From positions 1-64,000 of the forward strand of contig NZ_LQPM01000020.1 in NCBI RefSeq assembly GCF_002101815.1: DNA of 64,000 bases. Direction: 5' to 3'. Shown here one piece after another: positions 8,211 to 16,894 of the stretch (the stretch's first letter is position 1; every line of letters starts with the position of its first letter). Source of the DNA: Mycobacterium paraense (lineage in GTDB: Bacteria; Actinomycetota; Actinomycetes; Mycobacteriales; Mycobacteriaceae). The notes beneath the pieces were generated by a model. It was given only the letters and a program-made list of their open reading frames with translations. It was not told the DNA's origin and ran no database searches. Made by a program: the position numbers and the translations under genes.

Positions 8211-8684
8211 CTACACGGTACGAATGTGAACCTCGCAGTTGAGCGACGCCTCCAGCGCGGTGTGAACCCGGCTTTCCGGAATCCGCTCGAGGTCCTTCTC
8301 GCGCAGCGTCACATACACGATGTCGAAGCCGTCGTCGCCCGGGGTCCGCTCGATCTCGCCGGTGAGCCCGAAACCGGACAACACACCGTGGGCGTCGTCG
8401 TCGGTGCCCCGGCTGATGAAGGTGACCACCCCGGGTACCGGCCTGGTGCCGAATGCTTTGGCGCACAACTCAATCGCGGCGTTGCTGGCCGCGTCGCCGT
8501 CTTCGGCCGCGATCAGCAGTTCGACCTCGCGGCGGGCCGCGGGCATGGCCGCGAGGTCGTCGCGGACCACGTCGGCGCCGGCCTCACCCGCGAGTTCGAG
8601 GAGCGCACCCATGCCCTCGCGTAGCCGCGCGGCGGTGAACGCGCTTTCCGGATCGACGTTGACGCGCACCACCGCAGTTCGCAT
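8211..8684 (-). CDS. Conserved hypothetical protein, divergent from NuoF-like gene
   Basis: I do not recognise this 157-residue protein. It has no signal peptide or membrane helix and looks like a small alpha/beta protein. A single Cys lies in the middle (IELCAK) and another near the C-terminus (LNCEVH). The long antisense frame that extends it to about 10010 is a shadow of the reductase gene. The ATG at 8684 is chosen because it leaves only 36 bp to the divergent reductase start at 8721, making a shared promoter likely. That arrangement suggests a link to the redox module. Confidence 0.7.
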   Translation of the reverse strand: MRTAVVRVNVDPESAFTAARLREGMGALLELAGEAGADVVRDDLAAMPAARREVELLIAAEDGDAASNAAIELCAKAFGTRPVPGVVTFISRGTDDDAHGVLSGFGLTGEIERTPGDDGFDIVYVTLREKDLERIPESRVHTALEASLNCEVHIRTV

Positions 8685-8720
8685 GTGCGCAAGCCTAACT
8701 AAGACGACGGCGGGCCAGTC

Positions 8721-10016
8721 GTGAACACCACCCAATCCACGGCGGTCATCACCGCCGCGCCGCCCGGACTCGAACCGCGGCTGCTGGTCGAGCAGCGCGA
8801 GGACCTCGCGGCGTATCGACGCCTCGGCGGATACCGCCCGCTCGCCGACGCCGACGAGTTGCTGGGCGAGGTCGAATCCAGCGGGCTGGTCGGCCGCGGC
8901 GGTGCGGCCTTCCCGCTGGCGGTGAAGTTGCGTGCGGTGCGCGATAACGGCCGCATCGCGGGTGACACCGTCGTCGTCGCCAACGGCGAAGAGGGAGAAC
9001 CCGCTTCGATCAAGGACCGGTGGCTGCTGCGCAACCGCCCGCACCTGGTGCTGGATGGGCTGCGGTTGGCCGCGGCGATCGTGGGCGCCCACCGGGCCTA
9101 CGTGTACGTGTCCGATCCGGAGTCGGCGCACGGCGTCGAGGCCGCGCTCGGCGAGCTCGAGCCGGACGCCCTGGAGGGCGTCGACGTCCGGATGGCGACG
9201 GTGCAGCCCGGCTACGTGGCCGGCGAGGAAACCGCCGCCGTCCGCGCGATCAACGGCGGCCCGGCGAAGCCGACGGACAAGCCGCCGCGCCCGTTCGAAG
9301 CCGGTGTCGGCGAGCGGCCCACGCTGGTGAGCAACGTCGAGACGCTGGCCAACCTGCCCTTCCTGCAGCGCGACGGCTCGGCGGCGTTTCGCGCCCAGGG
9401 CACCTCGCTGTCGCCGGGAACGTTCCTGGCCACCATCACCGGGGCCGGCCGGCCGCCGGTGCTCTACGAGCTTCCGCACGGCCTTCCCTTCGCCGAACTG
9501 CTTGTGCTGCACGGCGTTTCGCCCGACCACGTGCGCGGGGCGCTGATGGGCGGCTATTTCGCCGGCCTGCTCAACCGCCGCGTGCTGGAGACCACCCTGG
9601 ACCACGAGACGATGCGCCGGCTCGGCAGCGGCCTGGGCTGCGGCGCGATCTCGGTGATCACCGACGACTGCCCCGTCGCGGTCGCGGCATCGGTGCTCGC
9701 CTACTTCGACCGCGAAAACGCCGGGCAATGCGGGTCGTGCTTCAACGGAACGGCGGCGATGGCCGCCGCCGCCGGTGCGCTCCGCGACGGCGCCGCGACG
9801 ACCGAAGACGTCGAACGATTGCGCCGCTGGTCGGTGCTGCTGCGGGGACGAGGCGCGTGCGCGACGCTGGACGCCGCCACCAACGCGGCCGCCAGCCTGC
9901 TCGATCAGTTCCCGGACGAGGTCGCCGCGCACCTCGGTGGCAGCTGCCCCGACTGCACCCGCGGCGCATTCCGCGCCGACCGTCCCTACGAGGCGGAAGC
10001 TGCGAGGCACGCATGA
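8721..10016 (+). CDS. NuoF-like FMN/iron-sulfur NADH oxidoreductase subunit
   Basis: A 431-residue homologue of the NADH-binding 51-kDa subunit of complex I, acting alone here. Visible are the FMN loop GRGGAAFP (58-65), the NADH-site ANGEEGEP (87-94) and the GEETA segment near 168. The 4Fe-4S region has C337-x2-C340 and C380, but the third Cys of the CxxCxxC motif is replaced within FNG (341-343). Two extra Cys (409 and 412) follow at the C-terminus. A 3Fe-4S ferredoxin gene overlaps its stop (ATGA), so it probably passes electrons from NAD(P)H to that ferredoxin for P450 or oxygenase use. Confidence 0.85.
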   Translation: MNTTQSTAVITAAPPGLEPRLLVEQREDLAAYRRLGGYRPLADADELLGEVESSGLVGRGGAAFPLAVKLRAVRDNGRIAGDTVVVANGEEGEPASIKDRWLLRNRPHLVLDGLRLAAAIVGAHRAYVYVSDPESAHGVEAALGELEPDALEGVDVRMATVQPGYVAGEETAAVRAINGGPAKPTDKPPRPFEAGVGERPTLVSNVETLANLPFLQRDGSAAFRAQGTSLSPGTFLATITGAGRPPVLYELPHGLPFAELLVLHGVSPDHVRGALMGGYFAGLLNRRVLETTLDHETMRRLGSGLGCGAISVITDDCPVAVAASVLAYFDRENAGQCGSCFNGTAAMAAAAGALRDGAATTEDVERLRRWSVLLRGRGACATLDAATNAAASLLDQFPDEVAAHLGGSCPDCTRGAFRADRPYEAEAARHA

Positions 10017-10309
10017 GAATTCGGCTGGACCGCACCGTGTGCGACGGCTTCGGCATCTGCGCCAAGTACGCGCCGGGATACTTCTCGCTGGACGACTGGG
10101 GGTACGCGTCCCTGATCGGCGACGGCACCGTGGCGGAGTCGGATCGCGACGCGGTCATGCGCGCGCTGATGGACTGCCCGGTGCACGCCATCGCCGAGAT
10201 CGGCGAGCGCATCTCCGCCGCCCCGCAGCTGCCGCTCGCCGATGCGGAGGATCCCGCCGAGGGCCTCAAGACGCAAGAGAACGAGGCGGAGTGGGGCTTC
10301 ACGCGGTGA
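10013..10309 (+). CDS. 3Fe-4S type ferredoxin with extended C-terminus
   Basis: A 98-residue ferredoxin with ligands C10, C16 and C55 (CxxFxxC...CP), the pattern of 3Fe-4S ferredoxins that serve mycobacterial P450s. Position 13, where a fourth ligand would sit in 4Fe-4S types, is Phe. The final 35 residues or so extend beyond the usual 60-65 residue domain. The start overlaps the reductase stop by 4 nt, so the pair is translationally coupled. It is followed by a fadE 27 bp downstream. No P450 lies in this operon, so its acceptor is open. Confidence 0.88.
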   Translation: MRIRLDRTVCDGFGICAKYAPGYFSLDDWGYASLIGDGTVAESDRDAVMRALMDCPVHAIAEIGERISAAPQLPLADAEDPAEGLKTQENEAEWGFTR

Positions 10310-10336
10310 CCCGTCGCCGCCCGCACCCGTAGCGCC

Positions 10337-11512
10337 GTGCAACTCACCTTCGACGCCGAGGTCGAGGACTTCCGCGCGGAGTTCGTCGCCTTTCTCGCCG
10401 AACATCTGCCGGCTCAGGCGCAGGCCGCCGAGCGGCCTTCGTCGACGGCGCATGTGCCCGAATGGTCGCGGCGCTGGCAGCGGCTCCAGTTCGAGCACGG
10501 CTGGCTGCTGCCGGGAAACCCACCCGAGTTCGGCGGCCGCAACGCCAACATCCTGCAGCAATTCGTGCACCGCGAGGAGCTTTCGCGGCGTCGGATCTAC
10601 CACTGCTTCAACCCGCAGGGCGTCGGGATCATCGCGGCGTCGCTGCTCTCCTTCGGGACCGACGAGCAGAAGCGGCGCTGGGCGGTCCCGATCCTGCGAG
10701 CCGATATGACCGCGTCTCTCGGAATGAGCGAACCCGGGGCGGGATCCGACCTGGCGGGGCTGCGGACAAAGGCCGAGTTGGTCGACGGTGAGTTCATCGT
10801 CAACGGGCAGAAGATCTGGACGTCCGGCGCCCACGACGCCGATGTCGTGCTGACCTTCGTCCGCACCGACCCGACCGCCCCCCGACACAAGGGGATCAGC
10901 GCGCTGCTCATCCCCACCGATACCCCCGGGATGGTCCGCCGCCCGTTCGCGTCGGTCTATGACCGCGACGAGCTCGACTTCAACGAGGTCTTCTTCGAAG
11001 ACGTCCGGGTGCCCGCGGAAAACCTGGTCGGCCCGCTCAACGGCGGGTGGCGGGTCGCCAACGGCTCGCTCGGCCACGAACGGACCCTGATGTGGATGGC
11101 CTTCGCGAACCGGCTCGAGCAGCTACTCGAGGACTACCGGCCGGCGGACGAGGTGAATCGGGACCGCTACGCCACCATCGTGATGGACTACCACGCGCTG
11201 CGGCTGCTCGGCTCGGCGGCGCTCGGGCGAGCGGCCCGCGGCGAGGTGGATGTTGCGGGTTTGTCGGTGCTCAAGGTCTTCGGTTCGGAGGCCGAACAGA
11301 GCGCACTCAGGCACGCGCTGGACGCCGCCGGGGTCGACGGGTTGCACGACCAAGCCATGACCGCGCCCTACAACCCTTACGGCCCAGACCTTTTCACCGC
11401 GAGCTGGTTCGCCCGCTACATCAGCAGCTACGCGGGCACCATCGCGGGCGGCACCTCCGAGATTCAGCGCAACATCATCGCGCAGCGTGTCCTGGGTCTG
11501 CCGTCGCACTGA
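10337..11512 (+). CDS. Acyl-CoA dehydrogenase (FadE family)
   Basis: A full-length 391-residue acyl-CoA dehydrogenase. It has SEPGAGSD at 131-138, WTS at 161-163 and GGTSEIQRNIIAQRVLGLP at the C-terminus. It starts with GTG and the same MQLTFD opening as the genes at 171 and 34904, to which it aligns end to end without length change. Together with the reductase/ferredoxin genes it forms the end of a + strand operon. Unlike the paralogue at 171 it has no adjacent small FadE. The stop directly abuts a converging LLM gene. Substrate unknown. Confidence 0.93.
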   Translation: MQLTFDAEVEDFRAEFVAFLAEHLPAQAQAAERPSSTAHVPEWSRRWQRLQFEHGWLLPGNPPEFGGRNANILQQFVHREELSRRRIYHCFNPQGVGIIAASLLSFGTDEQKRRWAVPILRADMTASLGMSEPGAGSDLAGLRTKAELVDGEFIVNGQKIWTSGAHDADVVLTFVRTDPTAPRHKGISALLIPTDTPGMVRRPFASVYDRDELDFNEVFFEDVRVPAENLVGPLNGGWRVANGSLGHERTLMWMAFANRLEQLLEDYRPADEVNRDRYATIVMDYHALRLLGSAALGRAARGEVDVAGLSVLKVFGSEAEQSALRHALDAAGVDGLHDQAMTAPYNPYGPDLFTASWFARYISSYAGTIAGGTSEIQRNIIAQRVLGLPSH

Positions 11513-12469
11513 TCAGAGGGCCGAACACAGCGAGGACAGGAACTCCTGGGTCCGAAGCCGCGACTTGGTGCGTTCCGTTGCGTCGTTGCCCAAGGGCACA
11601 ATTCGCGCCGCCAGGTCGGTGGCGCCGGCGTCGCGGTAGCGGCGCAGCCGGGTGAGGATCGCCGACTCGTCGCCCGCCGCCATGGTGTCCCCGACGTCCT
11701 CGGCGTCGCCGTGCTCCAGCAGCCGCACGTAGTTCGGCGAGAAGTCCGCGTGGCCGAGCACCTCGCCGGCGTAGGCGCGAGCGTCGTCCGTCTCGTCGTT
11801 CGAGCAGAGCGCGACGGGCACGCCCGCGACGATGCGCGGCGCGGGCTTCCCGGCCCGCCCCGCGGCCGCGCTGATGCGCGGAACGATGTGGTCACCGATC
11901 GCCCGCTCGTCGGCCATCCAGAGAACGGTGCCGCCCGCCCGCTCGCCCGCCAGCCGCAACATGGTCGGCCCGAGCGCAGACAACAAGACCGGTGTCTCGA
12001 ACGGGTCCGTGACATCCACCGGCGCATGAACGCAATAGCTTTCGTTGTCGACGTCGACGGTGCCCGGTCCGGCGAACGCCGCCTCGAGCACATCCAGGTA
12101 GTCGCTCATCAACCGCGCCGGCCGGTCGTAAGGCAGTCCGAGCTGGCCGTTGACGATCCAATGGTGCGACGGTCCGATGCCCAGGGTGAACCGCCCGCCG
12201 CATGCGACCTGGGTGGTCAAGGCCTGCTGCGCCATGATCATCGGATGGCGGGTCTGGATCGGAACGACCGCCGTTCCGATCTCGATGCGCTCGGTGGCCT
12301 GTCCAATCAGCGCTACGGCGGTCATCGCGTCGAGATACCCGGGGACCTGGGGCATCCAAAACGTTGTGAAACCGGCGCTTTCGGCCGCGACACCATCGGC
12401 GATCAGACCGGCCAGCCGCTCGGCGCGCGACCGCTCCTTGTCGGAGCCGACCATCAGGCCGATGCGCAT
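11513..12469 (-). CDS. LLM-class (luciferase-like, probably F420-dependent) oxidoreductase
   Basis: A 318-residue TIM-barrel protein of the luciferase-like monooxygenase superfamily. The N-terminus (MRIGLMVGS), the EIGTAVVPIQTRHP strand near 78-91 and the RFTLGIGPSHH segment near 113-123 match actinobacterial F420-dependent LLM enzymes. It is soluble and likely uses F420 or FMN. It is the last gene of a minus-strand unit with the unknown protein at 12482 and the epimerase at 13237, separated by 12 and 11 bp. Cofactor preference cannot be proven from sequence. Confidence 0.87.
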   Translation of the reverse strand: MRIGLMVGSDKERSRAERLAGLIADGVAAESAGFTTFWMPQVPGYLDAMTAVALIGQATERIEIGTAVVPIQTRHPMIMAQQALTTQVACGGRFTLGIGPSHHWIVNGQLGLPYDRPARLMSDYLDVLEAAFAGPGTVDVDNESYCVHAPVDVTDPFETPVLLSALGPTMLRLAGERAGGTVLWMADERAIGDHIVPRISAAAGRAGKPAPRIVAGVPVALCSNDETDDARAYAGEVLGHADFSPNYVRLLEHGDAEDVGDTMAAGDESAILTRLRRYRDAGATDLAARIVPLGNDATERTKSRLRTQEFLSSLCSAL

Positions 12470-12481
12470 GCGTCCGGCTTC

Positions 12482-13225
12482 CTATGGCACATACCGGTCC
12501 CACTCGTACGGCACCACCGCGAAAAACGGTGCGGCGAACAAGGGTTCGGCGCTTTGTGCGGCCCAACGGGCCGCCAGCACCGGACGCAACCGTTCCGCCG
12601 CGGCGATCGGGTCGTCGTCGAGGAAGCAATAGGTGATCGACTGATTCCCTTGGGCGCTCGCCAGCCGGGCGTCGACCTCCCGGGACAGCGCAGACCAGAC
12701 GCCGGCCACCCCGTCGACTTCGAGCAGCGGCTCCACCGACGCGGATCCCCGCTCGACCAACAGGAACGCGCCCCGCACGGGCAGCCAGGGCAGCACGTCT
12801 GAGCCGACCTTGACCCGTGGCGCGGCCGCTTTGCCACGCACCTGGTACACGCCGCGCTCCACCGGTGGCAGCAAGGGGAGTTTGCGTCCGGCGTTTCCGA
12901 GCGCCGTCGACAGCTCGTTGAAGCCGCGCAGCCCGGCGACGTCGGTGAAGAAGTACGTCATCACGTGATCGACCGCGTCCAGCGGCCCGCCGGTCACCGT
13001 GCGTGCCGAGCGGCACGCCGGGGTGGACACCAACCGCAGCGAGGCGCGCACCGCGGCCAGGCGGTGTTGCTCCGGGCGGTGGTCGAGAGTGTGCCAGCGC
13101 AGGTATTCGGCGTCGGTTCCCTCGGGATGGCGAGTCGCCATCGACACGAACAGCGTGGTGATCTCGCCTCGCCCGGTGGCGAGGACGTCGGGGACCTCGT
13201 CGGACGGCGTGCCGGGAAGCTGCAT
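12482..13225 (-). CDS. Conserved hypothetical protein, possible dimeric alpha/beta-barrel (EthD-like)
   Basis: A 247-residue protein that I recognise only loosely. The N-terminal half has FVSMATRHPEG followed by a WHTLDHRPEQH element, which resembles the His-containing motif of EthD/ABM-like alpha/beta-barrel domains. The second half repeats a similar pattern (FAVVPYEWDRYVP at the end), so two fused barrel domains are possible. The ATG at 13225 is preferred over upstream frames because the extra residues are low-complexity shadow sequence overlapping the epimerase. It lies between the LLM and epimerase genes in one operon. Function unknown. Confidence 0.7.
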   Translation of the reverse strand: MQLPGTPSDEVPDVLATGRGEITTLFVSMATRHPEGTDAEYLRWHTLDHRPEQHRLAAVRASLRLVSTPACRSARTVTGGPLDAVDHVMTYFFTDVAGLRGFNELSTALGNAGRKLPLLPPVERGVYQVRGKAAAPRVKVGSDVLPWLPVRGAFLLVERGSASVEPLLEVDGVAGVWSALSREVDARLASAQGNQSITYCFLDDDPIAAAERLRPVLAARWAAQSAEPLFAAPFFAVVPYEWDRYVP

Positions 13226-13236
13226 CGCGCAGCTCC

Positions 13237-14157
13237 CTAGGATCTCGCCGAATTGGGCACGGACAGCGGAAGGTCTGGGTGGCGGGCCTCGATCATGAGC
13301 CGAAAGCCCTCGCGCCACGGCACCTTCGTCCTGCCGAGCACCTCGTGCATCCGGGTCACGTCCGGCCACAGCGGCGTGTGCGCCTGCGGGGTGTATTCGA
13401 AGATCGGCTCGACCCCGACCAGCTCGCCCATGAACGCGCAGTAATCCTCGACGCTGACGGTTTCGCTGCCGGCCCAGTTCACCACGACCGGCGGCGTCGC
13501 GGCGACCTCCATGGCCCGGATGCCCAGTTCGACGTAGTCGTCTTCATAGATCGGGTTGTAGTTGTTCGGCTTGTCGGGGTGCAGCCGAATCGGCTTGCCC
13601 GCCAGCATCGCATCGAGGCGATCGGCGGGCGCACCGCCCTCGGGCCCGTACGTGGAACAGATCCGGATGATGGTCAAGGGAATCCGGTAGCGCCGGGCGA
13701 TCCACGTGCACACCGCCTCGGCCGCAACCTTCGAGATGCTGTAGTTCGCGCGCAGCGGCACCCCCGGCGGATCAGTCTCGGTCAGCGGTCGCTGTCCCTG
13801 GTACGCGTAGATCGAGCCGGTCGAGCAGAACACGAAACCCTTGGCGGCGCGGCAGTGGTAGAGCAGTTCGCCCGACATCTGCGCGTTCGTTTCGACGCAG
13901 CGGTGCCAGTCGCCTGCGCCGGCGTCCACGGCGGCGTGAAAGACGTACGTGAAATCCTCGGGCAGACCGGAAAGGTCGCCCGCGCCGATGTCGAGGGCGA
14001 CGGGTTTGACGCCGGCACGGACAAGCCTTTCGCGGTCCGCGGGATCCTTCAGGCGCGCCACGCCCCATACCTCGTTCCGCGCCGCCAGAGCGCGCGCGAT
14101 GGGAAACGCGATTTTGCCCGTCGCCCCGGTGATCAGGATCTTCTCCGCGTCGAGCAA
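13237..14157 (-). CDS. NAD-dependent epimerase/dehydratase family protein (extended SDR)
   Basis: A 306-residue extended SDR with the cofactor motif TGATGKIA near residue 10, the FCSTGSIY segment near 112 and an NYSISK catalytic motif (YxxxK) near 138. Family members act on nucleotide sugars or reduce keto groups on larger substrates. The TTG start at 14157 is chosen because GGAGGG lies 6-10 nt upstream and homology begins immediately. It heads the minus-strand unit with the unknown barrel protein and the LLM enzyme. It diverges from the thiolase fusion at 14340. Substrate unknown. Confidence 0.85.
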   Translation of the reverse strand: MLDAEKILITGATGKIAFPIARALAARNEVWGVARLKDPADRERLVRAGVKPVALDIGAGDLSGLPEDFTYVFHAAVDAGAGDWHRCVETNAQMSGELLYHCRAAKGFVFCSTGSIYAYQGQRPLTETDPPGVPLRANYSISKVAAEAVCTWIARRYRIPLTIIRICSTYGPEGGAPADRLDAMLAGKPIRLHPDKPNNYNPIYEDDYVELGIRAMEVAATPPVVVNWAGSETVSVEDYCAFMGELVGVEPIFEYTPQAHTPLWPDVTRMHEVLGRTKVPWREGFRLMIEARHPDLPLSVPNSARS

Positions 14158-14257
14158 CCAGCCCTCCGATCGTGACGAGGACCCAACGCCTGGCCCACAC
14201 CCACCCGACGAACAAATTGACCCGAAGCTACGGCCTGGCTCGTGGGCGCTTGGAAAT

Positions 14258-14272
14258 GATAACGTAATTCTC
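14258..14272. promoter_or_regulatory. Degenerate GAGAAT-N3-ATTCTC operator candidate
   Basis: GATAAC GTA ATTCTC matches the recurring dyad at 10 of 12 positions and keeps one perfect half-site. It lies in the 182-bp gap between the divergent epimerase (14157) and thiolase-fusion (14340) genes. It could control both. Confidence is low because of the two mismatches. Confidence 0.3.
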
Positions 14273-14339
14273 CGATTTGTATAACGGGCGTACCACACCT
14301 GTGGGCTCCCGGGCGAGCCGGCCGACTTCCGGAGGTGAC

Positions 14340-15995
14340 GTGTCAGCAGCACCCGGACGACCGCTGCCCGTGATCACGCTGGACAACGAGTTTTTCTGGA
14401 CGTCAGGAGCCGACGGCACCCTGCGGTTCCAGCAATGTCGGGCCTGCGAAGCGCTGATCCATCCGCCCGCCCCGGTGTGCCGCTATTGCCGCTCGCGGGA
14501 CGTGGGCGTGCGGGCCGTCTCCGGCCGCGCCACCCTGGCGGGGTTCACGGTGAACCACCGGTTCAGCCTGCCCGGGCTGCCGGCGCCGTACGTGGTCGCC
14601 CAGGTGGCGATCGCGGAAGACCCGCGGGTGCGGGTGACCACCAATATCGTTGACTGCGACCCCGATCGGCTCGAACTCGGCCAACAGGTGGAGGTCGTCT
14701 TCGAGCAGATCGAGGACGTCTGGCTGCCGTTGTTCCGACCGGTTCCGGACGCCGCACCCGGCCCCCTGCCGTCCGACGAGATCGAGCCCGAGCGCTTCGG
14801 CGAACACGTCCGCCCCATGCTGACGGCGGAGAAGTTCGAGGACAAGGTGGCGCTCACGGGCATCGGCATGTCACCGATCGGGCGGCGCCTGATGCAGCAG
14901 CCGCTGGCGCTGACCGTCCAAGCCTGCGAGGCGGCGATCGCCGACGCCGGGTTGACGATCGCCGACATCGACGGGCTGTCCACCTATCCCGGAGCCATCA
15001 ATGTCGGCGGCTTCGGCGAGGGCGGGGTGACCGCCCTGGAGGCGGCGCTGGGGATCCGCCCGACGTGGCACAACGGTGCCATGGAGACCTTCGGCCCGGG
15101 CGGTTCGGTGATCGCCGCTATGCTCGCCGTCGCCGGCGGCCTGGCCCGGCACGTGCTGTGCTTCCGAACGCTGTGGGAAGCCACCCACAACGAGCTGATG
15201 AAGCAGGGCAAAATCACACCCTCGATGGGCCGCATCGCCGGCTGGACATACCCGTTCGGCGCCACCTCGGCCGCACACACCCTGGCGATGAACGCGCAGC
15301 GGCACTTCCACCGTTACGGCACAACGAGAGAGACGCTCGGCTGGATCGCCCTGAACCAGCGCGCCAACGCCGAGCTCAACCCGACCGCCGTCTACCGGAC
15401 CCCGATGACGATGGACGACTACCTGGGCGCGCGGCCCATCACCACACCGTTCGGCCTGTACGACTGCGACGTTCCGTGCGACGGCGCGATCGCCGTCATC
15501 GTCTCCGCCGTCGACGCGGCGCGCGACTTGGCCAAGCCACCGGTCTTGGTCGAGGCGGTCGGCACGCAGATCATCGAGCGAATCGACTGGGACCAAAGCA
15601 CTCTCACCCACGAGCCGCAGGTGCTGGGCCAAGCGGCGCACGTGTGGACCCGCACGTCGCTGCGCCCCACCGACGTCGACGTCGCCGAACTGTACGACGG
15701 CTTCACGATGAACTGCCTGTCCTGGATCGAGGCGCTGGGCTTCTGCGGCATCGGCGAGGCCAAGGAGTTTCTCGACGGCGGCAAGAACATCGCCCGCGAC
15801 GGCCTGCTGCCGCTCAATACCCACGGCGGCCAGCTATCGCACGGCCGCACCCACGGCATGGGCCTGCTGCACGAGGCGGTCAGCCAGCTGCGTGGTGAGG
15901 CCGGCGACCGGCAGGTCGCCGCTGCCCGCGTCGGCGTGGTCAGCAGCGGTGGCCTGACCCCCAGCGGCGTCCTGCTGCTGCGGGTGGACGCATGA
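14340..15995 (+). CDS. DUF35 (Zn-ribbon/OB-fold)-thiolase-like fusion protein, probable aldolase
   Basis: A two-domain protein of 551 residues. The N-terminal 165 residues are a DUF35 domain with a zinc ribbon (C33, C36, C47, C50) and an OB fold. Residues from about 170 form a thiolase-like lipid-transfer domain. The thiolase nucleophile Cys region reads METFGPGGSV, without Cys, while the NTHGGQLSHGRTHG loop near the C-terminus is kept. In steroid side-chain degradation Ltp2 (thiolase-like) and a separate DUF35 protein together make a retro-aldolase. Here both are in one chain, so a retro-aldolase is the likely reaction. GGAGGTGAC precedes the chosen GTG start. Confidence 0.88.
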   Translation: MSAAPGRPLPVITLDNEFFWTSGADGTLRFQQCRACEALIHPPAPVCRYCRSRDVGVRAVSGRATLAGFTVNHRFSLPGLPAPYVVAQVAIAEDPRVRVTTNIVDCDPDRLELGQQVEVVFEQIEDVWLPLFRPVPDAAPGPLPSDEIEPERFGEHVRPMLTAEKFEDKVALTGIGMSPIGRRLMQQPLALTVQACEAAIADAGLTIADIDGLSTYPGAINVGGFGEGGVTALEAALGIRPTWHNGAMETFGPGGSVIAAMLAVAGGLARHVLCFRTLWEATHNELMKQGKITPSMGRIAGWTYPFGATSAAHTLAMNAQRHFHRYGTTRETLGWIALNQRANAELNPTAVYRTPMTMDDYLGARPITTPFGLYDCDVPCDGAIAVIVSAVDAARDLAKPPVLVEAVGTQIIERIDWDQSTLTHEPQVLGQAAHVWTRTSLRPTDVDVAELYDGFTMNCLSWIEALGFCGIGEAKEFLDGGKNIARDGLLPLNTHGGQLSHGRTHGMGLLHEAVSQLRGEAGDRQVAAARVGVVSSGGLTPSGVLLLRVDA

Positions 15996-16894
15996 GCATG
16001 AGTACCGCCCCCCGTCCCCGCCTCGTGATCGTCGACGGCGTGCCGATGTCGGCACTCGTCTGCGAAGCGCCCGAGCCCAAGGCGGTGATCGTGGCCATCC
16101 ACGGCGGCGGCACCACCGCCGTCTATTTCGATTGCCCGGGTCACCCGGCCTACTCCCTGTTACGGACCGGCGCCGCAGCAGGATTCACCGTGGTGGCGCT
16201 CGACCGGCCCGGCTATGGCAGCTCGGCGCCCTATCCCGAGGCGATGGTCGAGGGCGAGCAGCGTGTCAACCTGGCGTACGGGGCGATCGACCGCATCCTC
16301 GGCGAACGGCCAAGCGGCGCCGGATTGTTCGTGATGGGCCACTCGGGCGGCTGCGAGCTGACGATGCGGATGGCCGCCGACGAGCGCGGCGCCGACCTGC
16401 TGGGCATCGAGCTCGCCGGCACCGGCCGGCACTATCACCCCGCCGCCCGGGAAATCCTGAAGACGGCGACCCGAGAAAGCCGCCCGCCCGGCATGCGCGA
16501 CCTGCTGTGGAGTCCGGCGGAGCTGTACCCACCGGAGGTTCTCGGCGGTGCGACGGTTTCGCCGTCGGCGCCGGCATATGAGGACCGGATGGTGTCGAAA
16601 TGGGCGCGCGAAACCTTCCCGGAGCTCGCGCCGGCGGTACGCGTGCCGGTGCACTTCAGCATCGCCGAGCACGAAAAGGTCTGGCAGACCGATGATTCGG
16701 CGATCGCCGAGATCACGGACCTGTTCTCCGGTGCGACCCGGTTCGTCGTGCACAGACAGCCGGACGCCGGCCACAACATCAGCCTCGGCCACACCGCCCC
16801 GGACTACCACGCGGAGGTCTTTGCGTTCGCCGACGAGTGCGTGGCGGCCCGAGCGAAAGCGGTTGACACGCAAGACGATCTGGAGGCCGGATGA
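15992..16894 (+). CDS. Alpha/beta hydrolase
   Basis: A 300-residue alpha/beta hydrolase. It has an oxyanion region HGGG near 38, the nucleophile elbow GHSGG near 118 and a C-terminal His in DAGHNISLGH. There is no signal peptide. The ATG overlaps the stop of the thiolase fusion (ATGA), and its own stop overlaps the next gene, so all four genes 14340-18518 are coupled. It could hydrolyse a thioester or ester produced by the upstream aldolase-like enzyme. That role is inferred from position only. Confidence 0.86.
   Translation: MSMSTAPRPRLVIVDGVPMSALVCEAPEPKAVIVAIHGGGTTAVYFDCPGHPAYSLLRTGAAAGFTVVALDRPGYGSSAPYPEAMVEGEQRVNLAYGAIDRILGERPSGAGLFVMGHSGGCELTMRMAADERGADLLGIELAGTGRHYHPAAREILKTATRESRPPGMRDLLWSPAELYPPEVLGGATVSPSAPAYEDRMVSKWARETFPELAPAVRVPVHFSIAEHEKVWQTDDSAIAEITDLFSGATRFVVHRQPDAGHNISLGHTAPDYHAEVFAFADECVAARAKAVDTQDDLEAG

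Noticed and set aside
8685-10010. N-terminal extension of the 157-residue protein through the NuoF-like gene
   Set aside because: It is antisense to a gene with clear FMN and NADH motifs; the extension has shadow composition.
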